Assembly: GCA_015039315.1 (NCBI GenBank)
Contig: WIDE01000064.1
Coordinates: 90,138-154,137 of the forward strand
Direction of reading: 5' to 3'
Length of the DNA: 64,000 nt
From: Clavulina sp. PMI_390
Lineage: Eukaryota > Basidiomycota > Agaricomycetes > Cantharellales > Hydnaceae
Part shown: positions 23,474 to 34,089 of the stretch, piece after piece
Numbering within the stretch: position 1 is the first letter of the stretch
Layout: the number at the start of each line of letters is the position of its first letter
Program-made: the position numbers and the translations under genes
Notes under the pieces: model-generated
The model's database searches: none
What the model was told of the DNA's origin: nothing
What the model saw: the letters and a program-made list of their open reading frames with translations, nothing else

Positions 23474-25252
23474 ATGCTCTCTCGCTCTCCAGTGCCAGTC
23501 AGATTCAGAAAGTGTGAGTTACAATGCTCTCAAAGCGGTCGACCCCTATGATTTATGATCGCTAACACGCTCCTCGAATCAGACCCACCGGTATCGTCGG
23601 TAGTCTCCAGTTCGTCACCTGAACTAGATGAGCTTGATTCAGCTGTGGAATCCCAATCGGGCGCGGCTCCTTTGGGAGCTTGTAGGAAGCGTTCTCGCTG
23701 GACGAAGGCAGATGAGATTGCCCTTCGAAACGTTTTTAGGCAGGATCGTGCCTATCAGTACGAGTCAAAAGAAGATTTTTTCGAATCCCTTGCAAAACAG
23801 GTATGTCGCCATCACAACCCACTACTAAAACTGCCTTACTAACCATGGCGTTTTTTTGAGCCACAATTCCGTGGTCGTTCAGGTGAAGCTATCGCGGCGA
23901 AGGCGAAGAGGATGAAGTGGTTCACGGAGATAAAGCAACTCAGGAGGAAGGACTGGGGGTTCAGATCCACGGCCAACAACGACGGTACGAAATCGCCCTA
24001 TCTCTTTGTCGTTCTCTTCAGGAAGATTTTCTATCGCGTTGTTGGAGATAGATCCCTCATCATTCCCTATCTCCAAACTAGGAAAAACTGAAAGAATGGA
24101 GCCCGCTATTCCACCGCGTGCTTCCGATCAAGATAAACGTGCCCAAGATAGCTCCACTCCTGCTGTACCGGCAATGGAGACGAACGTCGTAGTGAACATT
24201 CGAGCGGACGCTAAACGCCGTCCGTTTACTGAATATGAGGACGACAATCTGGAACGTATCTGGGAAGAAAACTCGTTCGGGAGCACCACTATCCCTCCAC
24301 TCAGCTTCTGGGCGAGTCAATATCCTCAGGTGAGCGTACTTAACCAATCTAGAGCAAATTCTGACTGTATGGGCTCCTTAGTTCCCTGGAAGAACTGCCC
24401 TCGAGCTCAGAAAGCGCGCTCGTGAGCTCTTTACGACTCTCGAGCCGGCTGATTTGCCACGGTCCCACTCGATGCCTCATAAGGAATCTAATATTTCTGA
24501 GGGTCCACGTGGAGAACAACATGACACAAATGCTCAACCTGGCGCATCATCCTCCCAGAATGCTTCTGCGAATAGCAGTGCACAAGTACTATCTGCTCCT
24601 ATCATCATTCCAACAGTCCATTTAGCGCTGGTCTTGCCGCCCGTGAATTTTGGCGCCTCCCGTCCTGTCAACTTGGAGATTGATCCCCAGGCCCGCCAGC
24701 GCTTCAATCACGTCCTTCAAGGTGTCATTGAGCAGCAAGCAGACCTTAACAACCCGGTCTCATTAAGGGAAGTTGTCGAAAATATTCTCGGTAGCAACTC
24801 GGTAGGTTACACATGGCTATGACTCGGCGACTTCGTGGATTCATCATAGATTCCTACATTGTAGCGCCTTACCTTGGGATATTGGAAGACATATGAGTTC
24901 AATGAAAACTTCTTCAACAGAATATTCACCTGCCGGAAACGCCATGAGGCTCAGAATGCTCCCATTTATACTCCTGAGAACTTTGACACGCTACTGCTGT
25001 GGTCGATCGATAACGACACCATCTCAGATGGTGTCACGATCAAAGAGGCAGACAGCTCCTTTGATCTTTTAGCTAGGAGCAAGGTGAACCCTCTTTTTGC
25101 GAAACTTTTCCCACAACTAAAGCCGTTCAATTTGACTCTTGAAGCAAGGGAGCCATCTTACGCCATATGAATGGCGATTGCTTTACCAGTCAAATCGAGA
25201 CGTCCTTCAATTCATTCACACCTATCGGGAGGCTTATTACCCCAAGGTCTAG
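23474..25252 (+). CDS. Myb/SANT-like array gene C, two Myb-like modules
   Basis: Exons 23474-23513, 23583-23800, 23861-23984, 24022-24329, 24382-24801, 24865-25083 and 25145-25252 give 478 residues in frame. It starts MLSRSPVPVRF, like gene B. Module 1: RWTKADEIALRNVFRQDR...FFESLAKQ, intron, PQFRGRSGEAIAAKAKRM. Module 2: FTEYEDDNLERIWEEN...FWASQYPQ, intron, FPGRTALELRKRARELF. The C-terminal domain is intact (FNHVLQGVIEQQ; FDTLLLWSIDND; EWRLLYQSNRDVLQFI). It has the same domain order and intron positions as gene B, and exon 6 has the same 219-base length as the matching exons of A and B. Probably nuclear; function unknown. Confidence 0.75.
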
Positions 25253-26103
25253 AACAAAGAGTAATGTATAAATTTCCCCCCAACGGCCTTCCAGCTAACG
25301 CTTTGGGTCTTGAGGATATGTTTCAGCAAACCTCTTGAGGCGATTCAGTTTTATGAATCCAGCTCTCCTACCAATTGGAATTTCTTGATCTGTTCCCTTT
25401 GTGAATCCTTGGCCTGGGCATCGCCATTTATCTGCTGGCTGTTCCAGGGCTATATGGGCCGTATGACTCCCCGCCCATGTTGTTACGTCGATACTCGAAG
25501 AATCTCATCGCATTACCCTCTGAATTTATTCCAATTTCCGTCCTTAATTGACACCATCTCGTGATCACCGTATAACTAGCTATGACGTAGCTCGTCGGTG
25601 AGTTGCTATCTCTCGCATTATCTTCGCGGTCGTCGTCCGTCCAGGCTACATTAGTGCTGAAGCCCTCTATTGATGTCAAATTAACGTAGCCAAAGTCCTA
25701 GGAATACCTAGATTACAAGAAACATTCTCTCCCAGGTGCGCGGCTAAATTGTCAGGAACAGATTGCGTGGTTGCCAACTGGAATTTTTTAACAGCAAAAG
25801 GCAAGGATAGAGGTTCATATCCTTGTACAGGCATCCATCATACTTATTGGGAGAAAGAGGTGGAGCACATTAATTGAACAAATAAGGTGGGGCTGGTGGC
25901 CGATCGAACTTCCAGATCTCGTCACCGACACTTCAGGTCCAGTCGTCTTCTTCTCCACAGCTTCTGCTTTTCTTACTTTTCCTCTCGTCATCTATATATC
26001 TTCCTTGTTGACCTCCAGCTTGTGAGCAGTTGCGCCCGGAATTGCCCCCATTTTGGAGCCTCAAACCCTCATTCACCACTCGAGACTCAGATCTCCGTGC
26101 AAC
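25253..26103. other. Array spacer between genes C and D
   Basis: No gene seen. AT-rich with stops in all frames. It contains the short upstream region of gene D. Confidence 0.4.
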
Positions 26104-27687
26104 ATGGACGCCTCGTCCGACAGTTATGATCTCAATCTAACGTCGGAGTCTGAAGCCTGTTTTTCTAGTGGCAAGAAATGGAGTCGTGCTGAAACGGACA
26201 TTCTTCGTGATATCTTCAACCACGACCACGGTATCCAGAAGAACTCAGAACGAGCGTTCTTTAGTTCATTAACAAAACAGGTAGGTGTTTTTACTACAAT
26301 TGACGGATTGCTATAAATGATTTACCACTCATTACTCACTAAATCGAAGTTCCGTGGCCGAAGCTGGAATGCTATTAAAAACAGAGCAACCACGCTAAAC
26401 CTGTTCAGTGTTGTGTACGTCGGCGATAAGCGTTGGAAGTTCGCGCCTCCCGAGAAGATCGCAAGCGACCACGATGAGCTCGGCCCGGAAGAGGACTCTC
26501 ACAAGCAAGGTGGACAGATTGACAATTGCAAATATGGACTACGCGACCCACGATCTTCCCCCTCGTCGCCTGATTTATCACTTCCACCATCACTTTGCAA
26601 GAGCTCGCCGCCGCCACCACCACGACTATCACTTCCTTCGCCAGCACCCCACCCTTACCAGTACACAAAGACGTACAGCAAAGCAACTCCGATTACCAGA
26701 AGTGTGGAGGTATCTGCTATCCGCGAGGAGCAGCCACCAACGGGCACCCAGCATGCTCGGGGTGGTAGCTCGAACTCCCAGTGCAAAAACGCGTTGCCTA
26801 ACGATCCCTCTTCCAAGCGCCGCCATACCATCGATAGCCAAGAGCATACGCCTGTAAAGCGGCATCGTCACGATGCTAGCACGTCACCACAGCCATTGCC
26901 GTCCCACCAACGTTCTGTGTTGTCGCAGGCGCCATCTAAAGCTGCTCCGGTGTCAAAACTGCCACCATCGCGATCTCTCCCAGCTTCTGAGAGTGTGTCA
27001 CCCCAGCACGTTATATCTCGACATACAACGATCGGATCACAGGCTCATCAGCTCCGTCAAGAATGTACTCAGTTCGACTGCCTCCTCCGTGGAGTCATTG
27101 AAGGAAGACCAGAGCTCAACGACATGGACTCAATCATGGAGATCATCAAAAAATTCAGCAGGGTACGCTCAGCACACCTGTAAAACGTGACCATGGTTCT
27201 AACAGGCGATATTTACAACATCTAGGATAAGTCAATTATTTGGAAACTTGTGAAAGCATACATGCGTGACGAGAAGCTATTTCAAAAGATCGCCATCTGC
27301 CGCAAACAACGTGATCCTTCGTTGCCAATGGAGTACACGGACGAGGACTTTGACGCAGTTCTGGTGTGGTCCATTGAGAATGACCACATCCTACCCACCA
27401 CCCCGGTAGAGAAAATGGAGGCAAGTCTGGAACATTTTGCTAGAAACAAGGTGCGACTCCATTTCAAATCATTCCCAACTCACGGGACCCGAATCGGCCG
27501 CTGATCCTTCCTGGTGGTGGTAAAGATGGGAGGCTGTCGCTCATGGCTGCACTGGCAATTGGTATACTCGGCGAACCGAGATATCATTCGGGAAATTCAT
27601 GCGCATCGTGTGGCCATTCGCACCGCGGTAAAAGCTGAGCCTGACGATAGTATTGTGAGAATTGCTAGAACCTCACAATGGCTTTAA
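26104..27687 (+). CDS. Myb/SANT-like array gene D, single Myb-like module
   Basis: Exons 26104-26280, 26350-27162, 27226-27450 and 27526-27687 give 458 residues in frame. The N-terminal module reads KWSRAETDILRDIFNHDHG...FFSSLTKQ, intron, FRGRSWNAIKNRATTLNLF. The second module of genes B and C is missing. In its place is a long Ser/Pro-rich, probably disordered linker with a poly-Pro run and basic clusters (SSKRRHT, VKRHRH). The C-terminal conserved domain follows (FDCLLRGVIEGRPELND; YTDEDFDAVLVWSIEND; HWQLVYSANRDIIREI). This copy and gene A share the shorter layout. It is the last gene of the array; the next gene, SUA5, points towards it. Confidence 0.75.
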
Positions 27688-28006
27688 CTCTCGATCGCTT
27701 ACCCGCACCCTTAGTGACTCAATGATATTCATTGATAGACTAAAGACTCTGATCTTCGACCACCTTTTGAACCAAGCTCAGGATTTTCAACCTCTGGCTC
27801 ACTAGACCAGACACTTATCTTGCCATAGTTCATGTGGGAATCTTTGAATCAGCTCCCATACTTCACACTTTGTTCCGCTACTAGCTTCACTAGCATCGCA
27901 AGATTCTTAATTATTTGATTTGTTGCGAATAAAAGGCTACTAGACAAAAATTAACAAGATGATATCACAACCACTCCGAAGGACCACGATTACTCTACAT
28001 AATCTC

Positions 28007-29824
28007 TTAGCATCCACCAGACACATCAACGCGCCTCACCTCGCCTGCCGCCTTCCGAACACGATTCATCACGGCTAATCCTTCCCGGACTTCGTCGATA
28101 CTCTCGACAAGGATCAGATCAACACCATCGTTGTCAAGCGTGAGGAGGCCATCAAATAGGCGTTGGGCAGTGACGTTTGGCGCCAAGCGTGCGCCCAGAG
28201 GATGGATCTGGGTCGTGATGCTACGGGTGGGATGGAGATGAGCCGAGGTGGCAGCAGGTGAGCGAATAGGGATGGGGTTTGGGACAGTGGATGTGGAAAT
28301 GGATTTGGAACGGACGCGTGGGGAGGGAGGGGATATGGTCGAGATATACGATTGGATGGGGTCCAGGAGGGCGGAGTCGCTTGTGAGCAGCAGCCCAAGA
28401 GTGATGTTCTGCGTGGGCTCGAACCGCGAAATGAGCGAGTCCAGGACAGCGCGTACACTTTCAGTGACGTGAAGTTTGTCTGCTGTACCGTCCCCTGAGT
28501 TGGAAGGTGACGACGATTCTGTTGACGGAACGAGGAGGACGACAGGCACTGTTGGGGAGTAATGCCGATATTTCATCCCTGGAGTCGTCGGGGCGCTTTC
28601 CTGTTCGTCATCTCGATAGTCTCGCTTGTGCACAAGAACCTTAACCTCGTCCTCCCTCATCCCATTTTCATCGAGGACTCGTCGAATGTCCTCCACCGTC
28701 ACACCTCCTGGTCGCAGCACTCTCAAATGCCCATCCACATTCAGCCCATCAACGACAGTGCTCTCCAGCCCAACCTGTGAAGATGCACCGTCATCAAGGA
28801 TGATTCCCACTTTGCCATTTAGGTCCTTGAAGACGTGTTCCGCTTTGGTGGGTGAGGGACGACCGGAGGAATTTGCGGATGGGGCAGCGAGAGGGATGTT
28901 AGTGAGGGCAATGAGGGCACGAGCGATAGGGTGTGATGGCATGCGGACAGCAACAGTAGGATGATTCGCTGTTACAACAGGAGGTATTTTGGAGGATGAT
29001 TGATGTTGTAAAGAGGATGAGTCGCCGGCGGTAGGTGATGTAGAGGACGGGGAGTGAGCAGGGAAGAGTAAAGTGAGTGGACCAGGCCAGAAAGCCTTCA
29101 TCAGCACCTCATACATGCGCGGAATCGTGATGCCCTGATCAGGCAAAACCTGCTCTCGTAGCATCTTCAGCGAAGAGATGTGGACGATTAGAGGATTGTC
29201 ACTTGGCCGCCCTTTCAGTTCGTATATCCGCTTCACGGCGGCAGTCGAGTCAGGGGTGACAATGGCTCCGAGACCATAAACGGTTTCAGTGGGGAATGCG
29301 ACGGGCTCCCGGGTGACGCTCAGGTGCCTGGCCGCCGTGTTCAGAGAGTCGAGCGTTTCTTGTGATGTAATGTGAGGAGTACATGTATCGATCGCCGAGG
29401 AAGTGGAAGATGTAGAAGGTTCTTGATTCCTATCATCAACAGTTCCTGTAAGCACAAGAATAGCCAAAGATTCAAGCCACACACTCAACTGGGATATTGG
29501 GTCCTCCACGAAAGATATGGAGGATGGGTCGACAGGAAGCATGCGAGTGACCACGCTATGCTCTCGGTGCAGCTTATGGCTCGACGGAGACGACATGATG
29601 GCTTGATCGCTTTGGAGAGATCTGTACACCGAGCTTTCGGCAACAGTGTGCACTGAGCGTGAGCGCGTCGAGCCTGATCTTAAGGTAGGAAAGATGCGAA
29701 AGGGCGAGGAAGATGAAAGAATGATCGCTGACTCCGATTTCACGGCCAACTGAATTGAGTGGAAGGATCCCGACCCAAAATGTGGCGTCTGGAGGACACG
29801 CAAATTGCGCGAGAGGCGCAGCAA
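28007..29824 (-). CDS. SUA5: Threonylcarbamoyl-AMP synthase Sua5
   Basis: An intronless frame of 605 codons. It makes threonylcarbamoyl-AMP from threonine, bicarbonate and ATP, the first step of the t6A37 modification of ANN-decoding tRNAs. The YrdC domain spans about residues 165-385: AFPTETVYGLGA, KGRPSDNPLIVHI, PGPLTLLF, PTVAVRMPSHPIA, PLAAPSANSSG, VGLESTVVDG and LRPGGVT. The Sua5 C-terminal domain follows, opened by the linker with PGMKYRHYSP. A Ser/Thr-rich insert of about 25 residues lies after LLFPAHS. The first ATG gives a basic, Arg/Ser-rich leader compatible with mitochondrial import. A second ATG (MSSPSSHK, about codon 76) would give a cytosolic form, as is known for other eukaryotic Sua5/YRDC proteins. 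It converges on array gene D. Confidence 0.93.
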   Translation of the reverse strand: MLRLSRNLRVLQTPHFGSGSFHSIQLAVKSESAIILSSSSPFRIFPTLRSGSTRSRSVHTVAESSVYRSLQSDQAIMSSPSSHKLHREHSVVTRMLPVDPSSISFVEDPISQLSVWLESLAILVLTGTVDDRNQEPSTSSTSSAIDTCTPHITSQETLDSLNTAARHLSVTREPVAFPTETVYGLGAIVTPDSTAAVKRIYELKGRPSDNPLIVHISSLKMLREQVLPDQGITIPRMYEVLMKAFWPGPLTLLFPAHSPSSTSPTAGDSSSLQHQSSSKIPPVVTANHPTVAVRMPSHPIARALIALTNIPLAAPSANSSGRPSPTKAEHVFKDLNGKVGIILDDGASSQVGLESTVVDGLNVDGHLRVLRPGGVTVEDIRRVLDENGMREDEVKVLVHKRDYRDDEQESAPTTPGMKYRHYSPTVPVVLLVPSTESSSPSNSGDGTADKLHVTESVRAVLDSLISRFEPTQNITLGLLLTSDSALLDPIQSYISTISPPSPRVRSKSISTSTVPNPIPIRSPAATSAHLHPTRSITTQIHPLGARLAPNVTAQRLFDGLLTLDNDGVDLILVESIDEVREGLAVMNRVRKAAGEVRRVDVSGGC

Positions 29825-30043
29825 AAGGCACAGCTTTGCTCGAGAGTAACGAGGATATAAGATGAAAGTTTGTGATTTCGAGCCTAAATTTGGTCGAACC
29901 CTTCGGTTTTCTCGTTAGGAGTCGGCTAGAATTTTGGATGAACGATGAGTCACGGTGTTCGCGTTGAGCCACCTCGTCATCGCAGGCCACGGCCAGCACA
30001 AACAACCGTCAATATGATATATTCTGCCAATGTCGTTAAGCAC
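29825..30043. promoter_or_regulatory. Upstream region shared by SUA5 and tRNA-Leu
   Basis: 220 bases between the SUA5 start (minus) and the tRNA gene (plus). I see no clear motif. An open frame on the minus strand runs through it but has no ATG suited to SUA5. Confidence 0.35.
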
Positions 30044-30140
30044 GGTGAGGTGGCCGAGTTGGTCTAAGGCGTGAGATTAAGGAGCTTGTCTTCATCTTCT
30101 CATCTATTCGTAGGCGCGAGTTCGAATCTCGTCCTCATCA
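30044..30140 (+). tRNA. tRNA-Leu(AAG) with intron
   Basis: A class II tRNA fold can be drawn. Acceptor GGTGAGG pairs with CCTCATC, discriminator A. D-arm TGGCCGAGTTGGTCTAAGGCG is of Leu/Ser type. Anticodon stem TGAGA/TCTCA encloses the loop starting TTAAG, so the anticodon is AAG at 30079-30081. An intron of about 15 bases follows the anticodon. The variable arm is CTA-TTCG-TAG and the T-arm GCGAG-TTCGAAT-CTCGT. It decodes CUU (A34 normally becomes inosine). Confidence 0.93.
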
Positions 30141-30148
30141 ATTGGTTC

Positions 30149-30155
30149 TTTTTTT
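30149..30155 (+). terminator. Pol III terminator
   Basis: A run of seven T starting 9 bases after the tRNA-Leu 3' end, as expected for RNA polymerase III termination. Confidence 0.8.
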
Positions 30156-30380
30156 GCATTTTGTTTTCACGCATGGATCGACAAGAACGAATGAGATTCC
30201 ATAGCATCGTGTCGTAAGGACATCTATGAATAGTATGTACAAGTTGTTGACGGATCGTAGCAGACAAATTCGAAACAGCGACCAAACGTTGGCATTGGAC
30301 GTAACTTCAGAGAGGTTGATTTTTCAAGATGGTTGACCCGACGAGCTGATGGCTCTGGACGATTCAGGAGGTTAGATCAC

Positions 30381-33146
30381 CTACTGCACGACCCAATCAC
30401 ACGTGCCAAGACCAATACGGGACAGCTGGTCCCAGTAAAAGACTGAGGGGGGTATCATCGTCAGCTGACAGCAGGGGGTTCAGAGTAATCATTCAAACGA
30501 CTGACCAGTAGCATGGGCGGCAACACGTCCAATAAGAGGAATCTTTTGGATGAGAACGCCAATCTGCTCACGGCGCTGCTCTCCTGGCTGGAGGAGGTGG
30601 GCAGCACGTTGGGCCGCAATCTCCTGAGGAGAGAACTTGGAGTGGACAGAAACGGGAGACCCGTAAAGCATATGGCTCCCTGTATGAGCAACATTGGATT
30701 AGAGCGGTTATAGTCAAAAGAATAAACGAGAGCGCACCAGAAACATTATTATTCTTGGGGTGATCCTTCATGATAAGTTCAGCGCCGAGATGGGCGAAAG
30801 CGAAGGCGTTGTCTAGCAGGAAGTTAGTTAGGATTAACCACAAAGACTGATGACGAGGGATAAATGGACTGACTAGGGCTGACAGTAATGCTGCGGCGAT
30901 CTCCCAAGTCGGGAAGAAGAGTCGCAACGACATCGCCGTTGGAAGTGATGCGCCACATAGTCTTGAGCTGGTCGGGCTTATTCTTCATCTTCTGGTTGAA
31001 CACTGGGGTAGAGGGACTCAGTTTATCTTCGTGTGAACCAGCAACGTTCGCTCTTACCATCAACGCTAGTACGATCCGTTGTGATAGGGGCAGCGAAGAT
31101 ATAGGCGTCACGAAGAATAGCGGTCTTGCCGAGATCTTCATCGTGCATCAGCATACGAGAGTACCTGTGGCACCCAAGAAGTGGTCAGGACTGATAAATC
31201 CTCGTGTTTCCTTGTTGAGGACAGCTTACACAAGTGAGGCCACAGCGCATCCGAGTGAGTGGCCCGTGAACCAAACATTAATCTTCGCGTCTGCTCCGAG
31301 ATTATTCTGGGTCTTGAGCCATTTGGCAAGGGTCTTGACGCCAAGAACAATGGTGTCGTAAGGCCTGAAATCACCGAGACCGCTGACGTCACTGGGGAAG
31401 ACACGTTCCTGAAAGCATCGCATGAACATCCCGTTCTAATCACTGACTCGATTTGTGTACGACATACCTTGAATCCAAGATGACACTTTGAGAAGTTCCT
31501 AATGTCGCTGCCACCTGAATATCACTCCCGTCAGCTGGTCAATTCTCCAATACAGACCAGAGTTTGATAACTCACACTCCACCAACTTCGTATTGAGATC
31601 TGACAGCCACTCGCCAAACTCTATTTATATGGATTGATATGGCTTAACATTCACGCGCGAAGGAAAGAGAGAGCAGAGACGCACCAAGAGGAGCGGTACC
31701 CTTGAAGCTCACGACAATCCAGTTCGACTTGGGATCCCAGAACAGACCGGCGAAAGCGGATGAAGTGCTGTTCAGCTCTATAGAGTTTAGGAAGCATTTA
31801 ATTCGGATGCTCAGACCAGTATGCTGTTGTGATGCTCTTGTGCTTACCGGAAACAGGCTCGAAGTCCATGCCGAACCTTCCGACAAAGTCCCGGATGCGT
31901 TGGTCCGATTCGGTGTCGAGAGTAGCTGCCACCTTGTTGGAGGTTTGAGGGCTCCACAAGTCGGCTAACAGCGCACCAGCAGGACGCTATTGGGTGGGTC
32001 AGTGATCATGTGAAAGAGCTTATTCCAAAAAGAGGATTCTCGCACCGGTGGAGCTCCAAGTTTGGCACCAATCTTGGCAATCGAAGCCAGAGGTGAGGAG
32101 GTGGCCGCGGCAGTAAGGGCATTACCGATAATGGTAGGAGGCTTTAGGTTGGTGACGGCAACTGCTTCGCGGATCGCATCGCACTCGTGCTCATAGATGA
32201 CGGCAGCAATCTGGAGCCTGAATAAACGAAGAGTAGCGTTAGGTGACGTGATAATAATCGAAAGAAGGGTGATGTACGTACAGCATACGCGCAATGTCGA
32301 GATCGAAGCAGCGATGCTCCAGAGTACTAGGGCTGTCTTTGAATGATGCACTAAGAGCTTCTTTGGCAGCTGCAGCTTGCTCTTGCGTCATTGCCTAGAA
32401 ATTGTTCGAAGGAAGTCCTTGAGCATGCAAGTTATAGAAAGCCTACCTGGAAGAGATTCGGGTTCGCGGAGTTCACGAGTCCGAGCCCCCCGCCGAACCT
32501 ACAAAGCAAGGGTATTGAGTCAAGTGAAGGGGGACCAATGCATAAAACACTCACTTCTCACTCCAAGCAAAATAGATCTTAACCAAGAGCGGGAACTCCG
32601 CAGCGAGACAGAAGATTAGCACAAGGAACAAGACAGCGATACCACCAATAGCGAAGAACCAGATGGACAAGAGATCGAACAAGCCAAGTCCACCGAATAG
32701 AGTGGTCTGCACTAGATGCCATGGATCTCATTCGACACAGGGCAATAGGTACAGCGAGATGATTATGACACGTACCACAATAAAGCAAAGTCAGGTACAC
32801 GAATCGAATGTATCTTCCAGTCTCCAGGAAGATCAGATTCAGGTAGCTGTTTTGAGCCTAAGGAGCAAAAATCAGTCTAGAACGATGAAACTGTTGCTCA
32901 TGACCCGCTCACAGCGATCGTCCTGATGTTTGTCGGATTTTGGGATATGCTGGGGACTAGATCAAGGTGTTGAGTCTCTAGTTAGGATGGTAGTGGGTAG
33001 AGTAGATACCAACTTTCATCAAGGCGAAGCGCCTTCAGTTTGTCGTGAATGTCAGGACCGGCAGAATCAGTGGGAAGAGGGTCATCGTCTACAACAGTCT
33101 TCGTAGCGGCAGGCTTGCTTTTGTTGTCTGAGGCTTTGGTCGACAT
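30381..33146 (-). CDS. Membrane-anchored class 3 (Rhizomucor-type) lipase
   Basis: A gene of about a dozen exons, starting at ATG 33146 (MSTKASDNKSK) and ending at TAG 30383-30381 after FYWDQLSRIGLG. The N-terminal part has at least one strong membrane segment (LLSIWFFAIGGIAVLFLVLI, near 32680-32620) and a hydrophobic stretch before it. The lipase core is clear: GLFWDPKSNWIVVSFKGT (oxyanion-side strand), then FTGHSLGCAVASLV with the nucleophile serine in GHSLG (about 31240), then YIFAAPITTDR and WRITSNGDVV. It should hydrolyse acylglycerols or related lipids at a membrane. The membrane anchor sets it apart from secreted fungal lipases of the family. It is divergent from the Ayr1-like reductase gene at 34090 with 0.9 kb between them. 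Exon borders near 31500-31900 are uncertain. Confidence 0.8.
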
Positions 33147-34089
33147 TTAGGCAGCACTGGCGATACACTTGCTGTTGATTGGTGGACTTCTGTACACCTA
33201 AGGGGAAACCTTCGCCTGACCTCTCCCCTCTTTTATCTTTCTCAACTGAGAGAGACTCGCAGGTGACATTCCGAGCTAGCATTGGGTGAGCGAGCTCTTG
33301 CTTGTGAAAACGTCAGAAAGCTAGAATGCCAGACGGAGATGACGCAAAGATAGAAGAATGTGACCGCCACGAAAGGAACAGTTTGGGTAGCGCATTTGTC
33401 TATTTGAAAAGAAATGAGGCATCGCAGCCAGTGGGCAATACAACAAAAGGTCCACAGTCATCGGCCACCACCCACATCAAAAAAGTCAAGCCAATACAGG
33501 ATATATAGGCTAACGCGCTATTTCCACGTGGGGGGTAGCCCTACCATTGTTGACAAGCCGATGAATCATATGGTAGGAGACTTCAAGCGGAGGCCACCCT
33601 GGCCGATGACTAGACTTAAAAGAGGATGGCACATAGTGCATGTGACGAAAGAGCGCAGGAGCCGTTGAGATTGGCCGATGCCTTCTATTTGGAACCGACC
33701 GCATAGGGATTCCGTTCACGGTGACAGGTGCGTGCAGATAATGTCAAGATTTTTCACATGTAACCAGAAAAAGAGAATGTGATTATCAATCAGTTGCGTC
33801 ACTCCCGTTCGCATTGATGCGGCAGTGGGATTCTGGAAAGAGTACTGAAGCTCTGGGACTCTGTTCTGCTCATCATCCTCTTTGTTGAATGTTGTTTTGT
33901 TCGTTATTTTGCGAAAGACTCGGGCTCGGGAGATCAGTCGCCGAGCCGGCTTCCCACGGCCTCCTCGCTGCTTCCAGCATCACGTCGGCCACACTGCACA
34001 CGCCAAACTTGAACAGTGAGAGGCATCAAAACTTCCTCGGGGAGCTGAACTGGCCTACTGATTTCTGTGACTTTAACGACGTATCTAGC
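33147..34089. promoter_or_regulatory. Divergent intergenic region, lipase and reductase
   Basis: 0.94 kb between two genes pointing away from each other. An open frame entering from 33889 runs into the reductase, but its extra 67 codons have no counterpart in the two paralogues, so I treat it as leader. No other feature seen. Confidence 0.4.

Noticed and set aside
15964..27687. Firm assignment of the Myb-like array to Rap1
   Set aside because: The two-Myb plus C-terminal layout is suggestive, but the HSWQSWRxRY-type third helix of Rap1 is absent and no BRCT domain is seen.
33889..34089. N-terminal extension of reductase copy 1
   Set aside because: The extra 67 codons are not present in the two paralogues; the ATG at 34090 aligns with their starts.
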